Below, piece by piece: positions 8,023-16,600 of a DNA stretch of 43,808 bases (position 1 is its first letter; each line of letters starts with the position of its first letter). The position numbers and the translations under genes are program-made. The notes beneath the pieces were generated by a model. The model was given only the letters and a program-made list of their open reading frames with translations, made no database searches and was not told where the DNA came from. The DNA is from an uncultured Porphyromonadaceae bacterium (GTDB taxonomy: Bacteria; Bacteroidota; Bacteroidia; Bacteroidales; Muribaculaceae): NCBI GenBank assembly GCA_947175495.1, contig CAMWNB010000016.1, positions 1 to 43,808 on the forward strand, in the 5' to 3' direction.

Positions 8023-9297
8023 TTATGGTTTGTGTTTTGTTGAAATTTCATTCTGCCTTTTCGGCCGCGGGGCGGCGTCGTAGATGGTCTGCAGCGTGCG
8101 GGTGGAGTCGCTGAGGTCGTAGCCGCGGGTCATGGCCTCGACGGCGGCGCGCGCCGAGGGGCTGTAGAGGGCGCCTGTGGCGCGGTCGAAGAGGCCGAAG
8201 GCCTCGTGGCCCGTGGTGTTGTAGCCGTTGTCCCAGTAGGTGAGGGCTATGCGGCGGTCGGCGGCGGCGCGACACACATACTCGAGGTAGTAGCGGCGGA
8301 AAGCCTCGGCGCGTTCGGTGGCGCGGTTGCCGCATCCGAATTCGCCTATGTACACGGGCACTCCGCGTGCGATGAATTTGGCTTCAAGCGCGTCGAACAC
8401 GTCGGCCACGTTGTCCTCGTCGCCCCACTTCTCTTTGGCGCCGGGGGAGGCCGTGTGGCCCCACTCGGTCTTTTCGGCGTTGATGGCGAAGCTCACGGGG
8501 TCGTAGAAATGCACGGCCACGAGCAGGCGGTCGGCCACGCTGTCGGCGGGCAGCACGAGGTGGTCGGCGGTCAGCTGCGGGTTGGTGCAGTAGCCGGGGA
8601 TGCCCAGGAAGCGTGTGGCGTTGTTGCCGCCGGTGGCGCGCACGGCGTCGACGAAGGTCTGCAGCCATCCGTTGTGCGTGGCGTACTGACGGCCGCCGTC
8701 GCAGCGGTTGTTGCCCCAGCCCCATCCGCCGTCGTGGATTTCGTTGAAGGCCTCGAACATGAGGAAGTCGCCTTTGTCGGCAAAGCGGGTGGCAATCTGC
8801 GTCCACATGGCGGCCAGCTGTGCCGAGACTTCGGCGTTGCGCGCGCTGTCGGCGGCCGCGCCCTTGATGTCGAGCCAGTGGGCCGAGTCGGCGCCGTCGT
8901 GGTGGATGTTGAGTATGGCGCAGAGGCCGGCCTGCTCGGCATAGTCCACCGCCCGGGCCACGCGGTCGAGCCACGCGGAGTCGATGCGGTAGTCGGGAGC
9001 GGGACCCACATGGCCGAGCCAGGTCACGGGGATGCGCACATGCGTGAAGCCGGCTGCTGCCACGCTGTCGAATATGGCGCGGCCTACGGGCTTGTTGCCC
9101 CATGCGGTTTCGGAGCTTACGCCGTCGTTGTAGCTGTCGAACTGGTTGCCGAGGTTCCAGCCCAGGCCGAGCCTTGCGGCATAGTCTGCCGCAGTGGCCA
9201 CGGCCTCTTCGTCGTCGGCCGGCTGCGGCTTGTGCGAGCACGCCATGGCCGCTACTGCCAGCAGAAGGGTGAATATGCAGAAGCTGTGTTTTTTCAT
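8023..9297 (-). CDS. GH5 glycoside hydrolase lipoprotein, no accessory domain
   Basis: A 424-aa GH5 enzyme closely similar over its whole barrel to the gene just downstream, so a tandem duplication is evident. Start at ATG 9297 (MKKHSFCIFTLLLAVAAMACS): signal peptide with lipobox AMACS. An upstream TTG is possible but sits inside the promoter box. Motifs are GWNLGNQFDS, ETAWGN, RIPVTWLG, HHDGADSAHW, FNEIHDGGWGWG (acid/base E186), HFYDP and YIGEFGCG (nucleophile E319). The short linker means the enzyme sits close to the membrane, whereas its neighbour carries a BACON-like spacer. Probably exposed on the cell surface. Confidence 0.88.
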   Translation of the reverse strand: MKKHSFCIFTLLLAVAAMACSHKPQPADDEEAVATAADYAARLGLGWNLGNQFDSYNDGVSSETAWGNKPVGRAIFDSVAAAGFTHVRIPVTWLGHVGPAPDYRIDSAWLDRVARAVDYAEQAGLCAILNIHHDGADSAHWLDIKGAAADSARNAEVSAQLAAMWTQIATRFADKGDFLMFEAFNEIHDGGWGWGNNRCDGGRQYATHNGWLQTFVDAVRATGGNNATRFLGIPGYCTNPQLTADHLVLPADSVADRLLVAVHFYDPVSFAINAEKTEWGHTASPGAKEKWGDEDNVADVFDALEAKFIARGVPVYIGEFGCGNRATERAEAFRRYYLEYVCRAAADRRIALTYWDNGYNTTGHEAFGLFDRATGALYSPSARAAVEAMTRGYDLSDSTRTLQTIYDAAPRPKRQNEISTKHKP

Positions 9298-9303
9298 GAT
9301 ATG

Positions 9304-9334
9304 CAAAATTACGACGAAAAAGACACCGCGGCAA
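9304..9334 (-). promoter_or_regulatory. Promoter of the GH5 pair
   Basis: On the minus strand TTG (9332-9334), exactly 20 nt, then TAATTTTG (9304-9311): a good Bacteroidota promoter. The box ends only 6 nt before the ATG at 9297, so the mRNA may have almost no leader. Confidence 0.65.
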
Positions 9335-9351
9335 TATGGCTGTGCCTTTTT
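9317..9351 (-). terminator. Possible terminator after metallophosphoesterase
   Basis: AAAAAGACAC (9317-9326) pairs with GTGCCTTTTT (9342-9351), 10 pairs including one G-T, with a 15-nt loop. On the minus strand the stem ends in five T. It overlaps the promoter of the GH5 pair, so termination and initiation would share the same bases. The long loop makes it uncertain. Confidence 0.4.
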
Positions 9352-9376
9352 AGGGGTATTATATGTTGCTTTTTGG

Positions 9377-10543
9377 TCAGTGAAGTGTTATCACGGTGAT
9401 TTCCGGCGTGGCTCCGATGCGCATGGGCAGCCCGACGGTGCCGATGCCGGTGTTGACGTACAGGCGGTGGCCGGCCCCGTCGTCGTAGAGTCCGCCCCAT
9501 GTGGGGTAGCGCCATGCGGCGGGCGAGAATCCTCCGATGCGCATCTGCATGGCGTGGGTGTGGCCCGAGAGGGTGAGCGCGATGTTGGCGTCGGGATTGC
9601 CGGCGATGCTGTCGGTCCAGTGGCGCGGGTTGTGCGACAGCAGTATCTTCGGCAGGCTGTCGGCCGGGGTGGGATAGGCACGCCTCAGGTCGCCTCGGGT
9701 TGTGAACGGCGGCTCGCCGATATTCTCCACGCCTATCAGGATGAGACGTCCGGACGGGGCGCTCAGAGCCACGGCCTCATTGTCGAGCATGCGCCATCCC
9801 ATGCGGCGTTGCATGGCCCGCAGCGAGTCGGCGTCGGCGCGGTGAGCCTCATCCGACGGCCAGTTGTAATAGTCGCCGTAGTCGTGGTTGCCCATTATGG
9901 AGTAGACCCCGAGAGGCGCGTGCAGGCGCGACAGCGTGGCCATGTAGGGGCGCAGCTCGTCGCTGTGGCGGTTCACGAGGTCGCCGGTGAACACCACCGC
10001 GTCGGGCCGCAAGGCGTTGATGGCGTCGACGGTGCGTGCCACGAATGTGGTGTCGCCGTCGTAGCTGCCGACGTGCCAGTCGCTTATCTGCACGATGCGC
10101 TTGCCTTTGAGCTCGGCGGGAAGGCCGGGGATGTCTGCGCTCACCTCCTTTACATCCAGAAGGAAACGGCCCGCGAGAGCTCCCCACCACATGCCGGCGA
10201 ACACGACGGCCGCCAGGCAGGCGCCTATGCCGCTCAGCCAGTGCCAGCGGCGCCGGCGGGCGAGATGCGGGATGGCCGCGGCCGCGTCCGGCACGAAGAA
10301 GACGTATTTGGGGATGTAGAAACTCCAGTAGACGTAGACCGCCCACATGAGCGCGTACATGTAGCCGTCGTTGCCGTAGTCCTTCGGCACGAAGATGATG
10401 GCGGTCCACAGCAGCGACAGCGCGGCCGAAAGGCCGGCATAGGCTCTGCGCAGGCCCGGACGGCTGATGCGGCGGAAGATGTAGACGTCGAGGGCGATGT
10501 TTACCGCCAGGGCTATGAGAGCGGGAAGGAGAGGGAATCTCAT
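9377..10543 (-). CDS. Membrane-anchored calcineurin-like metallophosphoesterase
   Basis: A 388-aa protein. Residues 1-125 contain about four hydrophobic segments. The rest is a calcineurin-like phosphoesterase with all metal-binding motifs: DWH (D155, H157), TGDLVN (D188), GNHD (N219, H220), SHNP and GHTH. Domain order is that of the YkuE/LpxG-like group, some of which act on lipid-linked pyrophosphates such as UDP-diacylglucosamine. The catalytic part could face either side of the membrane; topology is not settled from sequence. The gene starts 3 nt after the acyltransferase gene, so the two are co-transcribed, which fits a role in phospholipid or lipid A metabolism. That role is inference. 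Confidence 0.85.
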   Translation of the reverse strand: MRFPLLPALIALAVNIALDVYIFRRISRPGLRRAYAGLSAALSLLWTAIIFVPKDYGNDGYMYALMWAVYVYWSFYIPKYVFFVPDAAAAIPHLARRRRWHWLSGIGACLAAVVFAGMWWGALAGRFLLDVKEVSADIPGLPAELKGKRIVQISDWHVGSYDGDTTFVARTVDAINALRPDAVVFTGDLVNRHSDELRPYMATLSRLHAPLGVYSIMGNHDYGDYYNWPSDEAHRADADSLRAMQRRMGWRMLDNEAVALSAPSGRLILIGVENIGEPPFTTRGDLRRAYPTPADSLPKILLSHNPRHWTDSIAGNPDANIALTLSGHTHAMQMRIGGFSPAAWRYPTWGGLYDDGAGHRLYVNTGIGTVGLPMRIGATPEITVITLH

Positions 10544-10546
10544 GGC

Positions 10547-11737
10547 CTACCTGATGCCGTTGGCGCGGAGCTGGTTCACGACGGGGTTGGCGTACATCAT
10601 GAGCACCATATGGCGCATGTAGGCGCGTTCCTCGGCGCTGACGTCGGCCACGTCCACTTTGTCCAGCTGGCGGTTGATGTATTCGTCGAATCCCTCCACG
10701 TCGGCGCCCGTGTAGTGGTCGGCAAAGCGCTTCGTGTCGTGGTATTCGTCGTAGGCGATGTAGTTGCAGGGGTAGAGATGGTAGCCGCGGTGAATGGCGT
10801 TGTCGATGAGGCGGCACGCCTCGCGCACCACCGGTCCGCGCTCGTCGCTGCCGAAGGCGGCAAGGCTGTCGTTGATGCACTCGCCGAGGCGGAAATGCAC
10901 CCGTCCCTTGGGGCTCAGCAGGCCGGTCTCCATGCTCAGCAGGTCGTCGCGCTGGCTCTTGTGGAACGCCGGGTCGCGGCGGCGCAGCAGAAACTCGCGC
11001 GCCTTCAGATAGTCGTTGGGATCGTATTCGTAGCTGATGGCCGCCGGCAGGAGGTTCACCTCCATGAGGCGGTCTTTCACGTTGCCTTCGCCGGCCAGGC
11101 CGAGCATCTTGATGAGGCTCTCCTGTGTGAGGTCGTTGCTGTCCTTGGCGCGTCCCTCGCGCTGTGCTATCCACACCGATTCGTGCCGGCGGCCGATGGT
11201 GTAGTGGATGTAGGCCGACAGCTGCTTTGCGGCCTTGAGGGCTTCGATCACCTTGACGTCGCGCTTGACGATGAAGCTGCGGTTGAGCTTCACCAGGTCG
11301 CTTATCCACTCATAGATGAGCAGGTTGTTGCCTATGGCCACCTGCGTGATGGGCATGTTGCGGCGGATGAAGCAGAGATTGAGAAAGGAGGCGTCGAGCA
11401 CGATGTCGCGGTGGTTGGTGATGAAAGTGTAGCTGCGCGACGGGTCGAGGTGCTCATATCCGTCGAATGACAGGCCCGAGGTGGTGCGGGCCACCAGGAA
11501 TTCGAGGAATTTGCCCATCACTCCGCGCTGGAAATCGTCCTGCGTGGGCACGTTCACCAGCTCGCGGCAGAATTCGGCATAGTCCACGTCGGGCATGACA
11601 TAGCGTATGGCGTGTTCGAAGCCGGGTTCCTTGACGAGGCCCTGCATCTTTTCCCGGAACTGGGTGTCGTCGTAAGGGGCGATGTCGCGGAATTCTTCCG
11701 GCAGAGTATATTCAGAGTCTTTACCTATCGTCGTCAT
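10547..11737 (-). CDS. PlsC/PlsB-like acyltransferase
   Basis: A 396-aa predicted membrane-associated acyltransferase of the glycerol-phosphate acyltransferase superfamily, transferring an acyl chain to a lipid precursor. It has no signal peptide and no strong membrane helix. The catalytic motif is TNHRDIVLD (H109 to D115), one residue longer than the usual HX4D. Later blocks FIVKRD and WIAQREGRAKD match the substrate-binding motifs (the latter in place of FPEGTRS). The C-terminal third (about 290-396) is specific to the Bacteroidota branch as far as I can tell. It has its own -7 box and is co-transcribed with the metallophosphoesterase. Acceptor unknown. Confidence 0.8.
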   Translation of the reverse strand: MTTIGKDSEYTLPEEFRDIAPYDDTQFREKMQGLVKEPGFEHAIRYVMPDVDYAEFCRELVNVPTQDDFQRGVMGKFLEFLVARTTSGLSFDGYEHLDPSRSYTFITNHRDIVLDASFLNLCFIRRNMPITQVAIGNNLLIYEWISDLVKLNRSFIVKRDVKVIEALKAAKQLSAYIHYTIGRRHESVWIAQREGRAKDSNDLTQESLIKMLGLAGEGNVKDRLMEVNLLPAAISYEYDPNDYLKAREFLLRRRDPAFHKSQRDDLLSMETGLLSPKGRVHFRLGECINDSLAAFGSDERGPVVREACRLIDNAIHRGYHLYPCNYIAYDEYHDTKRFADHYTGADVEGFDEYINRQLDKVDVADVSAEERAYMRHMVLMMYANPVVNQLRANGIR

Positions 11738-11765
11738 GTTTATGAGTCGATGTCGTTTCGAGTCG

Positions 11766-11773
11766 CAAAATTA
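11766..11773 (-). promoter_or_regulatory. -7 box of the acyltransferase gene
   Basis: TAATTTTG on the minus strand, lying in the short gap between the pseudouridine synthase stop (11789) and the acyltransferase ATG (11737). It gives the last two genes a separate promoter with a leader of about 25 nt. Confidence 0.6.
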
Positions 11774-11788
11774 GTAAAAATAATTTAT

Positions 11789-12877
11789 CTAAACGCTGTG
11801 CGAGGCGGAATAGTTGCGCCAGCGCTCGATGAGAGCCGTCATGTCGGCCGGAATTTCGGAGGTGAAAAACATCTCCTCGCCCGTGGCGGGATGCACGAAT
11901 CCGAGAGTGCGGGCGTGGAGCGCCTGGCGCGGGCACGCGGCGAAGCAGTTGGCCACGAAGGCGTTGTACGACGCCGAGCGCAGGCCGCGCAGGGCCACGT
12001 CGCCGCCGTAGCGCGAGTCGTTGAACAGCGTGTGGCCTATGTGCTTCATGTGCACGCGTATCTGGTGGGTGCGGCCGGTCTCGAGCACGCAGCGCACCAC
12101 GGCCACATGGCCCAGCGGCTCCACTACCTCGTAGTGGGTCACGGCATGCTTGCCGCGCTCGTCGCCCGGCGGATACACGGCCATCTGCAGGCGGTCGCGC
12201 TCGTTGCGGCCTATGTTGCCTTCGATGCGGCCCGCGGGAGGGTCGGGCACGCCCCACACCAGCGCTATGTACTCGCGGCGCGTCGTCTTGTTGAAGAACT
12301 GGCGTCCGAGATGGGTCTTGGCGTCGGGGGTCTTCGCCACCACGAGCAGGCCGGAAGTGTCCTTGTCGATACGGTGCACGAGGCCCAGGCGCGGGTCGCT
12401 GACGTCGTAGTCGGGCGTGTCGCGGAAGTGCCATGCCAGAGCGTTGACGAGCGTGCCGGAGTAATTGCCGTGGCCGGGATGCACCACAAGGCCGGCAGGC
12501 TTGTTGACCACAAGCACCGTGTCGTCCTCGTACACTATGTCCAGGGGAATATCCTCGGCCAGCACCTCGAAGTCGTAGCGCGGGCGGTCCATCACCACCT
12601 GCACCACGTCGAGCGGCTTCACGCGGTAGTTGCTCTTGACCGCGCTGCCGTTCACGATTATGCAGCCGGCCTGCGCGGCCTGCTGTATGCGGTTGCGGCT
12701 CGATTTCTGAAGGCGCAGCGCCAGGAACTTGTCGACGCGCAGCAGCTCCTGGCCTTTGTCGGCCACGAATCGGAAATGCTCGTACAGCTCGCGTCCGTCG
12801 CCTGTGTCGACGATGCGCGGAGCCTCATCCTCGGCCGTCCCGGCTCCGGGGGTATAGATGCTGTCGTCCTGCTCCAT
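11789..12877 (-). CDS. rluD: RluD-type pseudouridine synthase
   Basis: A 362-aa RNA-modifying enzyme that isomerises uridine to pseudouridine, most likely in helix 69 of 23S rRNA if it is a true RluD. An S4 RNA-binding domain spans about 47-95 (LRVDKFLALRL, GCIIVNGSAVKSNYRVKPLD). The catalytic domain follows, with LVHRIDKDTSGLLVVAK and catalytic aspartate D171, then ETGRTHQIRVH. The N-terminal 40 residues are acidic and probably disordered. Its start overlaps the stop of the PASTA gene by 1 nt (TGATG), so translation is likely coupled. Assignment to RluD rather than RluA or RluC is by the S4 domain and length and is not certain. Confidence 0.87.
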   Translation of the reverse strand: MEQDDSIYTPGAGTAEDEAPRIVDTGDGRELYEHFRFVADKGQELLRVDKFLALRLQKSSRNRIQQAAQAGCIIVNGSAVKSNYRVKPLDVVQVVMDRPRYDFEVLAEDIPLDIVYEDDTVLVVNKPAGLVVHPGHGNYSGTLVNALAWHFRDTPDYDVSDPRLGLVHRIDKDTSGLLVVAKTPDAKTHLGRQFFNKTTRREYIALVWGVPDPPAGRIEGNIGRNERDRLQMAVYPPGDERGKHAVTHYEVVEPLGHVAVVRCVLETGRTHQIRVHMKHIGHTLFNDSRYGGDVALRGLRSASYNAFVANCFAACPRQALHARTLGFVHPATGEEMFFTSEIPADMTALIERWRNYSASHSV

Positions 12878-13527
12878 CAGTCGAACATGGCGTTGTCGGG
12901 CTCGTCGAAAGCCTCTTCGACAGCGCTGTCAATGGCTGCGTCAAGAGCCGACGTGTCCTTGATTTCGGGCGCGCTGCCCACTTCAAGCGTCACTGTGGCC
13001 GTCACGGGGATCTCGCTGTCGACGCGCAGCAGACGTCCGTCCACTTTGGCCGACTCCACCAGGTCGGGATACTGCGAGGGCACGTTGACAATGCGTATGC
13101 CGGTGATGCCCAGCCCGCGCAGATAGCTGATGGCCTGGCGCGACGACACGCCCGTCACGGGCATCGTAAGGCGCACCATCTTGGGCGAGAAAGCGGTGAT
13201 GGTGACGTACACCTGGCGTCCGCGCTTCACGACAGCGCCTGCGTGCGGCCAGCTTTCAAGCACAGTGCCGGGAGCGGTGTCGCGGTCGTACACCGAGTCG
13301 GAAATCTCGATGCCCAGGTCGCAGTCGCGCAACAGCTCGGCGGCTGTCGCAAAAGACATGTTCTTCACCTGAGGCACCGTGGATGTGGAGCCGTGGTGGG
13401 TCCACACGTTCAGAAATATCATGGCAAACCACACAAGCAGCAGCGCCACGGCCACCATTATTATAAGGTGGCTTATCACGGGATGCTTGCCGTAGAAGCG
13501 GTTTATAAAAGACTCATTCGGGTTCAT
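12877..13527 (-). CDS. Membrane-anchored PASTA-domain protein
   Basis: A 216-aa protein with a short cytoplasmic start, one membrane segment (about 19-42, ISHLIIMVAVALLLVWFAMIFL) and a periplasmic part of two or three PASTA-like repeats (VPQVKNMSFATAAELLRDCDL; GTVLESWPHAGAVVKRGRQVYVTI; MPVTGVSSRQAISYLRGLGI). The last 35 residues are acidic. PASTA modules bind peptidoglycan-like ligands in kinases and penicillin-binding proteins, but here no kinase or transpeptidase domain is attached. It is first in the unit with rluD. The function in Bacteroidota is not known to me. Confidence 0.82.
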   Translation of the reverse strand: MNPNESFINRFYGKHPVISHLIIMVAVALLLVWFAMIFLNVWTHHGSTSTVPQVKNMSFATAAELLRDCDLGIEISDSVYDRDTAPGTVLESWPHAGAVVKRGRQVYVTITAFSPKMVRLTMPVTGVSSRQAISYLRGLGITGIRIVNVPSQYPDLVESAKVDGRLLRVDSEIPVTATVTLEVGSAPEIKDTSALDAAIDSAVEEAFDEPDNAMFD

Positions 13528-13531
13528 GCCG

Positions 13532-13539
13532 CAAATTTA
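13532..13539 (-). promoter_or_regulatory. -7 box of the PASTA/rluD unit
   Basis: TAAATTTG on the minus strand, ending 4 nt before the ATG at 13527. It implies a leaderless or nearly leaderless transcript. No convincing -33 at the usual spacing. Confidence 0.5.
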
Positions 13540-13572
13540 ATGATTTTTTTTCGGACCTCTCGCAAATTTTGC

Positions 13573-13580
13573 TAATTTTG
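13573..13580 (+). promoter_or_regulatory. -7 box of the alpha-2-macroglobulin gene
   Basis: TAATTTTG on the plus strand, 23 nt before the preferred ATG at 13604. It is divergent from the PASTA promoter 33 nt away. A 6-bp inverted repeat CGCAAA/TTTGCG (13561-13582) embraces it. Confidence 0.6.
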
Positions 13581-13603
13581 CGTTGTATATACTATATATG
13601 ATT

Positions 13604-16600
13604 ATGAAGCTACTGAAAAAGATGCTATTGTCGCTCGGCATTGCCGTGGCAGGGGAAATGCCTGCCGTGGCCGCCACGGCCGAGCCGGATTTCGCCCATC
13701 CGCGAAAGGTGATTGCCGATGCCTACGCCACGCTGCGCAGCTCGGCAGGCAAGCCGGATGAAGGAGCCATGCGCGTGCGCGCCATGCTCGAACTGTATGC
13801 GGCCGGGCAGTCGATCGACCCCGACAGCATCTTCTCCCTCATAAGTACCACGGCAGACCTGGCCGCTGCCGAGCCGGACGGAAGCGCCCGCGCCATGATG
13901 GAGCTGATGGACGCCGAACTGCTCAACGTTGCCTATATGCGCAAGCGATGGGTCTACGACCGTCTGGAAACACCCGACGAGCCGCTGCCCGCCGACATCG
14001 CAGAGTGGAACGGAGCGCAGTTCCGCTCGCAGATAAGCCGCCGGGCGGCGCAGGCCTGTGCCACGGCGCGGCAGTATCCCGCGTCGCTGGAAGCCTACGG
14101 CGCGGCGGTGGAGGCCGACAGGCTCACGCTGCTGTATTTTCCGACAGTGGCCGATTTTGTGGCCGATGAGGCGGTCGGTCTGCTGGACGCCAACGATTTC
14201 CACGCCATGGCCGACAGCATCGTGGCAGGCAGATGCGCGGCCGCGCCCGAAGGCTCGGCTCCGTGGTTCTACTGGCAGGTGAGAAACATCCGGCGCTCGC
14301 AGGCCGACGACTTGTGTGCGCGCTTGCTGGACTTCTACAAGGCGCACAGCGCCGACGAATACGCACGCCTTGCCCTGACCGCCGCGCTCGACTACGACGG
14401 GGCGGACGACGATTCCGCCGGTCTCATAGCGCTCATAGAGCAGTCGCTGGAGCGCTTTCCAGGCTATTGGGACAACAACTCGCTGCGCAACGGCCTGGCC
14501 ATGCTCACGCAGCCCCAAGTGTTCATCCGCTATCCCGAACTCGTCTGTCCCGGACAGAGTTTCGACGTCGCGGTGTCGGCCCGCTATGCCGCCAAAGCCG
14601 GCGTCAATATCTACGCCATAACTCCTGCCTTGCTGGCCGTGCGCAGAGGTGTGGACCTGCAGGCGCAAATGCCGTTGCAGACTCTTTCGGCCGCTCTCGC
14701 CGGCGAAGCCTCCGACCGCAAGGGCACGATTGCCGTGTCGCTTAAAGACCCCGGAGCATATGCCGTGATGCCCACGGTGAATGGCCGCAGCTACGGCAAC
14801 AACCGCTACTGGGGCTACCCCATGATGGTGTGCACGCCTTATGTGCCGCTGGCGTTCACCGACTGCTCCGAGCAGGTGGTGGCGATGGCCGATTTCAACA
14901 CCGGGCGCCCGGTGGAGGGTGTGCGCGTGTTTGCGGGGAACAATGAGGCGACAGCCTCCATTCCCGTAGGCACCACCGACAAGGAAGGGCTCGCGCGCTT
15001 CCGCCTGTCGCGGGAACGCAACTACAGCCTGTCGGCCGCCACACCGCAGGGGCAGAAGCTGTTTTTCGGCAACCGTCTGACCGTCACTTCCCCATGGCGC
15101 GGCAGCGACCGCACGGAGCGTCAGTTCAACGTGTCGCTGATGCCGGCACGGCCTATCTATCATCCCGGCGACACGATGCAGTGGGTGATGGTGGCCGACT
15201 GCAGCGCCGACGGCATGCTCACGCGCGCCGCAGCCCGTTCTTTGGCGGCCCGCGTGGAGTTGCTTGATGCCAACAGCCAGCCGGTCGACACCCTCGACGT
15301 GCTCACCGATGCCTACGGCCGCGCCGCAGGCAGCTTCGCCATCCCCGCCGACCGCCTTACGGGCGAGTACACGCTGCGCGCGCTGGTCAGCGACCGCGTG
15401 GAGGGCGTCAACCGTGTGATGGTCAGCGACTACCGTATGCCGGTGTTTGAAATCACCGATATCAACGTGCTGCGCGACGCTCCCGCCCGAGGGCAGGTGA
15501 GCATCACAGGACGCGCCGTCACATATTCCGGCATGCCTGTGGCCGATGCCCGCGTGAGCGCCGACATCTGCGAGGCCATGCGATGGCGCTGGTGGACACC
15601 CTCCCGCCGCCTCGGCACCGTGGATGCCGCCACCGATGCCGCGGGACGCTTCACCCTTGTGGTGTCGCCCGCTATGCTCGACAAAGCCGACTGGAAGGAC
15701 TTCTCGGCGCAGATAACAGTCACCACGGCAGCCGCAGAGACGGCCGAAGCCACAACGCCGTTCACCACCGGCCGCCCCTACGTCATCCGCCTCGGTGGCT
15801 CGGAATATATCAAGGCGCTGACTGAGACCATTCTGCCGATTACGGCCTTCGACGGCCGCGGCGAGAAAGCCGACCTGCAGGTGCGCTGGCGCCTCGTGGA
15901 ACGCGACACCGAAAAGACCGTGGCACACGGCACATGCGGCACGCTCAGGCCCGTGGCCGACCTCGACCGCGTGCAGGGCGGCTACTACAAGCTCATTGTC
16001 GAACCCGTCGACACCGCGCTGGCCGATGCTGCCGGGCCGCAGGACTACACACTCTACAACGTGGCGCTCAACTCCATGCCGCCGGGTCTGCCGCTGCTCG
16101 TCGAGACCACATCGGTCGAGACCGACGCCTCGGGCCGAGCCTCCTTCCAGTACGGGGTGGGCGAGAACGACACCTGGCTCTACGCCGCCCTTTGTGTAGG
16201 CAAGGAAATAGTTGAGGTGGAAGTGCAGAAGCGCGACCGCGGCTTCAGCCACCTCTCGCTCGACCTCCCGAAAGGCTCCGACGAGGGAGTGCTCAAGATT
16301 GCCACCGTGCGCCGCGGACGCACCTATAGGTATAGCGTAGACATCACACGCCCCTCGCAGCGCGCCCTCACAGTGTCGGGCGAAAGCTTCCGCGACCGCC
16401 TTGTGCCCGGAGCGGAAGAGCACTGGCGGCTGCGCGTCGCCGCTGCCGACGGCAAGCCGGTCGAGGCAGCCGTGGCTGCCACGATGTACAACCATTCGCT
16501 CGACGCCCTTGCGCGGCTTTCGTGGCCGTCGGGCTTCCCTCTCGGCCGAGTGTGGCCGCAGATGAGCCTCAACACCCTCGGCAGCGGCACCCGCGACGGC

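Noticed and set aside
8016..8051. Earlier ATG for the first GH5 gene
   Set aside because: It would overlap the preceding gene and put a hydrophilic tail before an excellent lipoprotein signal peptide; ATG 8015 is better.
11789..12434. Second minus-strand frame inside rluD
   Set aside because: Arg/His-rich shadow of the real frame, which has an intact S4 and catalytic domain.
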